From NCBI GenBank assembly GCA_038210375.1, contig JBBQWT010000032.1:1-33509 (forward strand): DNA of 33,509 nt, in the 5' to 3' direction. The position numbers and the translations under genes are program-made. The stretch comes from JBBQWT01 sp038210375. Lineage in GTDB: Bacteria; Acidobacteriota; Terriglobia; Terriglobales; Acidobacteriaceae. This document shows, piece by piece, positions 24,776 to 31,600 of this stretch (its first letter is position 1; the number at the start of each line of letters is the position of its first letter). Below the pieces are notes generated by a model. That model was not told where the DNA came from. It was given only the letters and a program-made list of their open reading frames with translations, and ran no database searches.

Positions 24776-26137
24776 GTGATCCCTCGCTACACCCGCCCTG
24801 AAATGGGCGCCATCTGGACTGACGAGCACAAATTTCGTACCTGGCTGGCGGTAGAGATTGCCGCCAGTGAGGCCCTGGCCGGGGCCGGGCTGGTGCCTCG
24901 CACGGCGGCGCGCGCTATCCGGCAGAAGGGCGATTTTGCGGTCAAGCGCATCCACGCCCTCGAAGCCGAAGTGAAGCACGACGTCATCGCCTTCACCACC
25001 GCGGTCTCTGAAAAAATCGGCAAGGATGCGCGCTGGCTGCACTTCGGACTCACCTCCAACGACGTGGTGGATACCGGCCAGGCCCTGCAGGTCATGCAGG
25101 CTTCCAGGGTTATCCTCGACGATCTCGCGCGTCTTTCCGCGGTGCTCAAGTTGCGTGCGCTGGAGTTCAAGCACACGCCCATGGCGGGCCGCACCCATGG
25201 AATGCACGCCGAGCCCACCACCTTCGGCCTGAAGCTGGCCAACTGGTACGCGGAAAACGAGCGCAACCGAGAACGCTTCGCCGCCGCCGCCGAATCGATG
25301 CGCGTGGGCAAATTTTCCGGGGCGGTCGGCAGCTTTGCCCATCTCGATCCTGAGATCGAGGAGAACATTTGCCGACGCCTGGGCCTTGCGGCCGCCGCCA
25401 TCTCGTCCCAGGTAATCCAGCGCGACCGCCACGCCGCCTACCTCACGACCCTGGCGGTGGTGGCGAGCACCTTGGATAAGATCGCCACCGAGGTGCGTCA
25501 CCTGCAGCGCACCGAAGTGGGAGAGGCCGAGGAATTTTTCAGCGCCGGGCAAAAAGGCTCGTCGGCCATGCCGCACAAGCGCAACCCCATCAGCAGCGAG
25601 CAAATCAGCGGGCTGGCGCGCGTGGTCCGCGGCAACGCGCAGGCGGCTCTGGAAAATGTTGCCTTGTGGCACGAGCGCGATATCTCCCATTCTTCGGTCG
25701 AGCGCATCATCCTGCCCGATTCCACGATCCTGGTCGATTATCTTCTGAACAAGACTGCTGCTCTCATCGAGAAGCTGGTGGTCTATCCCGAACGCATGCT
25801 GGCCAACCTCGACAGCACCGGAGGCCTGATGTTCAGCGGACAATTGCTGTTAGACCTGGCGGCGGCCGGCATGTCGCGCGAGGCCGCCTACCGCAGGGTG
25901 CAGGAGCACGCCATGCGGGCTTCGCGCCGCGAAGGCAAGTTTCGCGATTTGGTGGAGGCCGACCGGGAGATCCGCAAGCTGGTTTCTCCGGCGCGGATGG
26001 ACGCTGTTTTCAACACCGCCCGGCAACTGCGCAACGTGGACAAGATTTTTGCCCGGGTCTTTGGCGCCCCACCGGCGGCGCCCGTAATCCGCAATCCCGT
26101 CGGACGCCGCACGGGCGAGAGAAAGCGTTCCTCTTGA
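24776..26137 (+). CDS. purB: adenylosuccinate lyase
   Basis: This 453-residue protein belongs to the fumarase/aspartase superfamily and matches PurB, which acts twice in purine synthesis, releasing fumarate from SAICAR and from adenylosuccinate. Visible landmarks are RYTRPEMGAIWTDEHKF at the N-terminus, the substrate-binding His68 in KHDVIAF, TSNDVVDT (93-100), the catalytic His141 in GRTHGMHAEP, and the mobile signature loop GSSAMPHKRNP (261-271) with its catalytic Ser. It resembles the shorter Bacillus/Thermotoga-type PurB, with a C-terminal extension of about 20 residues. GTG is the start. Its stop overlaps the ubiX start as TTGA, so the two are translationally coupled. Confidence 0.97.
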   Translation: MIPRYTRPEMGAIWTDEHKFRTWLAVEIAASEALAGAGLVPRTAARAIRQKGDFAVKRIHALEAEVKHDVIAFTTAVSEKIGKDARWLHFGLTSNDVVDTGQALQVMQASRVILDDLARLSAVLKLRALEFKHTPMAGRTHGMHAEPTTFGLKLANWYAENERNRERFAAAAESMRVGKFSGAVGSFAHLDPEIEENICRRLGLAAAAISSQVIQRDRHAAYLTTLAVVASTLDKIATEVRHLQRTEVGEAEEFFSAGQKGSSAMPHKRNPISSEQISGLARVVRGNAQAALENVALWHERDISHSSVERIILPDSTILVDYLLNKTAALIEKLVVYPERMLANLDSTGGLMFSGQLLLDLAAAGMSREAAYRRVQEHAMRASRREGKFRDLVEADREIRKLVSPARMDAVFNTARQLRNVDKIFARVFGAPPAAPVIRNPVGRRTGERKRSS

Positions 26138-26742
26138 CCGCTCCTTCCACCCAGCGGAGCATCCTGACCATTGCCACCACTGGCGCCAGCGGCGCAATCT
26201 TTTTACGAGAGCTGCTGCGCGCGGTGGAACGCGACGAGCGCATCACGGCGGTCAACTTCATTGCCTCGGAAAGCTCACTGCGGGTGGTAGCGGAAGAGCT
26301 GGAGCTGCGCGGGCGGACTAACCTGGTGGCGCAATTGCTGGGGGCGGAGTCCGCCAAAACCAAAGAACAAAACAATGCGGACATCGGCGCCAATGTGGCC
26401 AGTGGGTCGTATCCCTGCGACGCCATGGTGGTGATCCCGTGCAGCATGGGCACCCTGGGCCGCATCGCCAACGGCATCGCATCGCGTCTGATCGAGCGCG
26501 CGGCGGACGTATGCCTCAAAGAGAAACGTCCCCTGGTATTGTGCGTGCGCGAGACCCCGCTGAATAAGATCCACATCCGCAACATGTATCGCGCCGCCGA
26601 CGCCGGCGCCACCATCTACCCGCTGATTCCCACGTTCTACAACCGCCCGCAAACCCCCGAGGAGATGGCGCGTCAGTTCGCGTATCGCGTGCTCGCGCAC
26701 ATAGGCTTTGCCCAGGCTGATGCTTACCAGTGGCAGGGGTAA
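26134..26742 (+). CDS. ubiX: flavin prenyltransferase UbiX
   Basis: This 202-residue protein is UbiX, which joins dimethylallyl phosphate to FMN to make prenyl-FMN, the cofactor of UbiD-type decarboxylases. The FMN-binding start is TIATTGASGAIF (about residues 12-23). The later motifs PCSMGTLGRIANGIASRLIERAADV and LVLCVRETPLNKIHIRNMYRAADAGATI are typical of the family, as is PTFYNRPQT near the end. The frame is open far upstream inside purB, but family sequence begins only here. TTG 26134 overlaps the purB stop by 4 bp. No ubiD gene lies in the window, so the decarboxylase served is unknown. Linkage with purB suggests coupled expression rather than a shared pathway. Confidence 0.95.
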   Translation: MTAPSTQRSILTIATTGASGAIFLRELLRAVERDERITAVNFIASESSLRVVAEELELRGRTNLVAQLLGAESAKTKEQNNADIGANVASGSYPCDAMVVIPCSMGTLGRIANGIASRLIERAADVCLKEKRPLVLCVRETPLNKIHIRNMYRAADAGATIYPLIPTFYNRPQTPEEMARQFAYRVLAHIGFAQADAYQWQG

Positions 26743-26860
26743 AGTGCGGGACAAAAACAGGGTTCACGCATTTTGAAGTCGAGTGGTTGTTATATTCGCC
26801 CTTCCGGTCAAATCTCAAGAAGTTACGTAGGGAGAAGCAGTTCGAGGTAGCCCCTTCACT

Positions 26861-26917
26861 CTTGTCATCCTGGAGCAAGCTCTTGCTTCTTGTGTTAGCG
26901 AAGGACCTTGCGTTTTC
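26861..26917 (+). repeat. 57-nt dispersed repeat, copy B
   Basis: It starts CTTGTCATCCTGGAGC and ends GAAGGACCTTGCGTTTTC, matching copy A (24207-24263, minus strand) with about six differences in 57. It lies in the 534-bp gap 26743-27276 between convergent ubiX and the Nudix gene. That gap also holds the repeats listed next and no gene I can support. Confidence 0.6.
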
Positions 26918-26972
26918 TTTTGCGGTTGTCGCTGTAAGCCATGCAAGCAAAGGTCAACGGCAGGCTTTGCGT

Positions 26973-26991
26973 AGAACCTGAGCGCTGATTC
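26973..26991 (+). repeat. short dispersed repeat AGAACCTGAGCGCTGATTC
   Basis: This is the second copy of the block at 10841-10859, with three A/G differences in 19. It lies 55 nt past copy B of the 57-nt repeat. Confidence 0.5.
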
Positions 26992-27043
26992 TTTTTGAGT
27001 CTGCGGCTGGGTTGGTCGGCCGGGTTGCGTCAAGGTAACAAAA

Positions 27044-27070
27044 GGTTCCTCGGCTTCGCTCGGAATGACA
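27044..27070 (-). repeat. short TGTCATTCCGAGCGAAG-type intergenic element
   Basis: Read on the minus strand it starts TGTCATTCCGAGCGAAGCC and ends GAGGAACC, the same end blocks as the longer repeats but with a shorter middle. It is probably a further, reduced member of the family. Confidence 0.45.
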
Positions 27071-27080
27071 ATTCATTAAG

Positions 27081-27253
27081 AACCTGAACTTCTTTTCTGG
27101 AGGATATACAAAACCTGTACTTTTTTCTGGGGCAGAAACAAAACCCGTCCTTCTGTCCTCGACGAAACATAAAACGGGTACTTGTCCTGAAGGGCACACA
27201 AAACGCTTACTTGTCCTGAAGGACACACAAAACGCGTACTTCTGACTTGACGC
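27081..27253. repeat. degenerate tandem array, about six units of 29-31 nt
   Basis: Units start at about 27081, 27112, 27142, 27173, 27202 and 27231. Each opens with AAC followed by two or three variable bases and a (T/C)(A/C)CTT block. The middle (TGTCCTGAAGGACA in the best unit) forms a 5-bp inverted repeat, and the unit ends ACACAA or a close variant. Units 4 and 5 are nearly identical and the outer ones are worn. There are no spacers, so it is not CRISPR. It ends 24 nt before the Nudix stop codon on the opposite strand. Confidence 0.7.
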
Positions 27254-27276
27254 ACCGACATTGCGATAGGCCTCTT

Positions 27277-27711
27277 CTACATCAATGACATCTCGAACGC
27301 CTTGGCGATTACCCGCATTGCCGGCTCCCTGATTTCATAATTTGCCAGTTCACCCCGGCCGACCCAGCGCGCCTCCCCGGCGTCGCCTCCGGCCCGCAAA
27401 TCCCCGCCTGTGACCCGGCACAGGAAATCGATCAGGACGTAGTGATAGCGGGTTCTCCCATCCGCATCAGTGATGATGCGATCGATTACTTCAACCACCG
27501 CACCGGCCTGTACCGCCAGGCCAGTCTCCTCCAGCGCCTCGCGCTCCGTTGTTGCGCGCAGAGTTTCACCCAACTCGACTAGGCCCCCGGGGATGGACCA
27601 TTCCCCTTTTAGCGGTTCATGAATCCGCGTCACCAACACGATGTTTTCTCCCGAAATAATCAGAGCGCCAGCCCCGATCAAGGGTTGTGCCGGATACTCC
27701 CTACTGCTCAT
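27277..27711 (-). CDS. Nudix hydrolase
   Basis: This 144-residue protein holds a complete Nudix box at residues 43-65: Gly43, Glu49, Arg57-Glu58, Glu61-Glu62, Gly64 and a hydrophobic Leu65, matching GX5EX7REUXEEXGU. The preceding WSIPGG strand is also standard. Such enzymes split nucleoside diphosphates linked to another group, using Mg2+; close relatives with VLVTRIHEPLKGEWSIPGG often act on ADP-ribose or NADH-like compounds or on oxidised nucleotides, so the substrate is open. AGGA lies about 7 nt before the ATG. It is downstream of the secreted protein gene, separated by 164 bp with a strong hairpin, so it is probably transcribed on its own. Confidence 0.95.
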   Translation of the reverse strand: MSSREYPAQPLIGAGALIISGENIVLVTRIHEPLKGEWSIPGGLVELGETLRATTEREALEETGLAVQAGAVVEVIDRIITDADGRTRYHYVLIDFLCRVTGGDLRAGGDAGEARWVGRGELANYEIREPAMRVIAKAFEMSLM

Positions 27712-27821
27712 GTACCGTCCTCACGACAACAAAGATGCGCGTGGGCGCCGGCTCGGCGGCAAAATTAACAGCGGGGCGCCACTCGTATTGCAACTCATTT
27801 GAAAGGCGAAGCGCAAAATGA

Positions 27822-27853
27822 AAATGGCGGAACGCGTCAGCGTGCCGCCATTT
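27822..27853 (-). terminator. terminator after the secreted protein gene
   Basis: Read on the minus strand, AAATGGCGG and CCGCCATTT form a 9-bp stem, with an inner 4-bp stem (ACGC/GCGT) after one mismatch and a 4-nt loop. A T-rich tail (TTTTCATTTTG) follows. The hairpin starts 22 nt past the stop at 27876. Confidence 0.7.
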
Positions 27854-27875
27854 GCGTCTTTCTATTGCCGATGGT

Positions 27876-28481
27876 TTAAGTGAAAAAGCCTCGGGGGCGG
27901 AAGTCCACGATTCTCCAGCCCTTGCTACCGCGTTCCAGCTCGAACCGCATCTGGGTCTGCTTGCGCATGGGAGGGGCGGCGCCGCCGCGGGGAATTTGCT
28001 CCATCTCGATATCGGCCAGCACGACTCCCTTGGCGCCTTCGGTTGTAGTCTGGGCGATGCGGAAATGCACGGTAAAGCCCTCGTACTTGTTGAAAAACGC
28101 CTCCAGCTGATCTTCGAAAGCAAGGTAACCATCCATCTTATTATCGTCAAAGGCGGAGAGCATCAGGCGCTGGCTATGACCTTCGAGGCCGTCGCGCAAC
28201 ATCCCCAACACGTCCTGGGCCGCGGCCTCGGAGAAGACGGTCGCGGTGAGATCGTCCTGCGTGCCCTTCTTGTCTTTTTTCTTCTTCTTGTCTTTCTTAT
28301 CAGTCGCCTGGTTCTGGTCTCCCGCAGGCTTGCTGGAATCGGTTGCGGTGGTGGGAACGTCCTGCGGTTTGGCGGCAGAGGTGTCGGCCGGCGCTGCTTT
28401 GGCCGCGGGCGGGGCGCACTGCGCAAACATGCACATAGTAAACAGCGAACTGATCAACAGACCTTTTGCTACTGGTTTCAT
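27876..28481 (-). CDS. secreted or lipid-anchored hypothetical protein with Lys-rich linker
   Basis: With the ATG at 28481 (GAGG 9 nt upstream; the ATG at 28496 has no ribosome binding site) the protein has 201 residues. A signal peptide (about 1-21, basic then hydrophobic) ends near MFAQCAPP; whether Cys22 is lipidated is unclear because Gln at -1 is unusual. An Ala/Pro/Thr/Ser-rich linker (about 23-60) leads to a Lys/Asp cluster (KKDKKKKKDKKG, about 62-73). The C-terminal domain (about 80-201) has a helix-helix-strand pattern, with LSAFDDNKMDGYLAFEDQLEAFF and a strand pair ending GWRIVDFRPRGFF. This recalls NTF2/SnoaL-like folds, but I do not claim it. It should act in the periplasm. Confidence 0.8.
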   Translation of the reverse strand: MKPVAKGLLISSLFTMCMFAQCAPPAAKAAPADTSAAKPQDVPTTATDSSKPAGDQNQATDKKDKKKKKDKKGTQDDLTATVFSEAAAQDVLGMLRDGLEGHSQRLMLSAFDDNKMDGYLAFEDQLEAFFNKYEGFTVHFRIAQTTTEGAKGVVLADIEMEQIPRGGAAPPMRKQTQMRFELERGSKGWRIVDFRPRGFFT

Positions 28482-28639
28482 GATAAAGAACCTCATGCAG
28501 AATTAGATGCCGGCGCGGGGAATTCGTATTCAGCGCCTATGTACTTTAGTAATCCCGGCAGCCAGGCTCCTCAGGCGACGCCAAACCCACCGGGCGGCTC
28601 ACGAGGATTGGTTTTTGCTACCCGAAGTCTCGGCTGGTC

Positions 28640-28666
28640 ACCGCCTGGCGGAATGGCCCAGGCGGT
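28640..28666. terminator. hairpin after the giant surface-protein gene
   Basis: ACCGCCTGG (28640-28648) and CCAGGCGGT (28658-28666) form a perfect 9-bp stem with a 9-nt loop, 27 nt past the stop at 28694. There is no T-run, so it may act weakly or with Rho. Confidence 0.5.
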
Positions 28667-28693
28667 GTACTTTACCTTATCGATTCCGCTGCG

Positions 28694-31600
28694 CTACTTC
28701 GACGCCCGGTAGGTGACGTCAAAGTAAACCGCCGGCTGCCTGCTGCCTGCCGCTACGTCTCCTGCCTCCTGCGGACCCGTATCTCCACCCAGTTTCCTGA
28801 CGATCTTGTGGGCGCCGCCGTGACCGAAGAGCTTCTGCGTCTTGGCGTCGAGCTGGCCGTAGCTGAGTATGGCCTGCACCGTAAGCCAACCAGTGCTGTC
28901 ATCCTGCAGTTGCACCGCGTAGGTATGGCCGGCGATGGCCCTGGCCTGGTGTCCGAACTGCAGGTTGGCGGTCGATTGCGAGCCCGCGGCAGACATCATG
29001 GCCGGGCCGGCATCGGCCACTCCCTGTTCGGAGCTGAGCTGGTAGTTTCCATCCGCCAGTTGCTCCACTGAGATTGCGAGGTCGGCGGAGTCACAGTTGG
29101 ATGTCGCACCCGAAGCGAAGCGGAAGCCTTCACAGGCGCCTTCCTGAATCTCCACGATCACGCGCTGAGCTTCGCCCGAAGCCGCGCCCGCGATGCCTGT
29201 GGAACCGCCGTCGCGCAGGGTGAACTGCGGGACCTTCGCGGTTTTGGCGACGTCCGACATCTGTTTCACCGTGTGCCCGGGATCGATGGATACAATCGCG
29301 CTGAGCGGTCCGGCGTCCTGCAGGGCGTTGCGCGAAGCTGTTTTCTCGTCCGCACTGACTGCCCGGGATGCCATGTTATCGAGCGCAGCCGGAGCCTGGA
29401 TGTGCGGCCATTCCAGCCCGGCGAGAGTGCTGCTGTGGGCGCGAACGTCGAACTTGTCCTGGGCGACGGTTTTGCCCGCCACCTGCAGTGCGATGGGTAC
29501 CTGGGCAGCGTCGGCGTCGCCCGCATTGGTGACCCGGAAGGTAATCTGCAGGGTGTCGCCGGTCCTGGGCACCGACGGCGTGAACCTGATATCGCTGGCC
29601 GAAATCTGCAGGTCGGGCAAACCTTCGCTGGCGGCAGGGCGGGTCTTCAAGCTACTGAGCGAACCGCCGCCGCTGCGCGTGCGGCTACCACGAATGACGC
29701 CGCCCCCACTCACTCCACCCGCGCAGGTTGGCGCCAAAACCACCGGGATATCGAAGAACTTGGTCTCGGTGCTGATGGAGTTGCTGACGGTGATGGCAAA
29801 CAGAATGTCTGCTGAGGAGATGGAGACCGAGTTGGTATTGGTGAACGTGAAAGTATCCGCGTTATAGCTGCTGCCGTTGAACGCTTCCGTCCCGGTCGGG
29901 CGGTCCACGGTTACCCCCGGGGGCAGGCTGGGGAACTGGAAGGAAATCGAGGGCACGTTGTATCCCCCGACGGTCAGATAGCTGATGGTCAGGGTCAGAG
30001 TCCCGTCGTTCGGTGGAATCAACTGGCAAGGTGATGACGGGATGCTGATGAAGATGTCGCCGACGTTGAAGAACAGCGTGGTCTGCTGGGTGCCGACAAT
30101 GGGAATAATGGGCTCCCCGCCGTGCACCGACGAGGTTTGCACCGCGGTGGCGCTGACCACGGATTTTGCCGGCCCGGCTACGACACTCCCGCTGGCATCC
30201 GGCTCCGCGGAGAACACCGGCGAGGGGGTGGCGGTAAAGGGCACCGCCTTGTACTGCTGCGGGTTGGCGATAATCTGCGGATCATCGGTGAAGTGCAGGT
30301 CCACGCTCCCCGGGCACGAACCCGACGAGCCGCAGCCTGCCCGGCTCACGGCCAGAGTCTCCTGGACTTTAAGAGTTCCGTTGAGCTGGATCGCGTTGGC
30401 GCTAGTGGTGTTATTGGGGAAGGCTGTAATCGTGACGGTGTCAGCCGGAGTGAAAGCGAGTACTCCAATGAAGATGGTTCCGGCACGCTTAGCCGTGGGT
30501 GAGCCGGAATCCAGGAATTGAGCCTGGGCCTGGGCAAAGTACTGGCCTGGAGCGGTTGCGGTAGCAAGGACTGACACGTTTGCGGTCACCGGCGATGACG
30601 AATTAATGGTCAAGGCAGAAAGCGTAATGCCGACTCTGGTGCTGCTCGGTCCATTGATTATGTTAATCGGCCCGACCGTCGCTCCGCCTGATGCTACCTG
30701 AACGCTGAAGGTGGCAGAGCTATTGGCGCCTGGCGGAATCAGCAGGGGATTGCTATTGCTTGTGCCCGCCGCGGAAGTAACCGCCAAACTCCAATCCGAA
30801 GTTGGAATGATGTAGTTGAAGTCATTATTTGTAAGATCTGAATCTCCCAGCGCATCCAGATGCACCGTTGCCAGCAAGGCGGTAGTCGAAGACGTGGCAA
30901 TCGGATCGGGAGTCACTCCGTGCACGGTCACAGTCTGTGATCCGCCCGCGGGGATTGAATTCAATGTGGTGGAAGCGACTGATCCATCAGGGAATACCAG
31001 TCCAACGGGGGTGCCCGCCGTGGACGCAGCAGTTCCGCGGTTCGTGACGGTGATCATATAGTCCAGAGGTTCGCCGCTCAGCAATGGGAAAGACGTGCTG
31101 ATGGCTCGCGCGGGCACCGGCGCGGAAAGAATCGCCAGGTCAGGCACGCTCTTGGGAACGATATAGAAATCAATCTGAACGGTCTGAGCGGGTGAGGTAA
31201 AGGGAATCGCCGCGGTAAGGGTAATCTTCAGCACCGTGCCCGGCGTGACCCCGCTGCCGGCCTGGACTGAAAGGGTGATTACATCGTTGGCATTGGCCGA
31301 GGTGCTGCTGAGGTTCAGAGTGAGACCGCTCACCGGCGCCACGCTTACGGTGGCCGGTCCGACGAAAGTCCCGGTTAGCTTGAAGTCAGCGGTGGTGGAA
31401 GACGAGGAGTTGACGGGAACGATTACCGGGTTCGAAGCGGAGTTGCCGGGATAGGTCACGTCTTGCCATGCCGCCGTATAGTACTGCACGTTCTGCGGCA
31501 AGGTCCGGCTGACACCGCGGCGGGTTCCGGTCACAACGATGGTGGCGGGCCCGCTCGGATGAGACGCCGAGGCTGTGACCGAAATTACCTCCCCACCTAC

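Noticed and set aside
25666..26133. long upstream extension of ubiX
   Set aside because: The extra 156 residues are out-of-frame purB sequence with no family similarity; UbiX homology begins at the TTG at 26134.
27081..27253. CRISPR array
   Set aside because: Unit length of about 30 nt is suggestive, but units abut directly, all positions are degenerate, there are no unique spacers and no cas genes.
27076..27261. 61-residue minus-strand frame with repeated peptide pattern
   Set aside because: The peptide repeat comes from the tandem DNA array; units of 29, 30 and 31 nt break the frame relation, so coding selection is unlikely.
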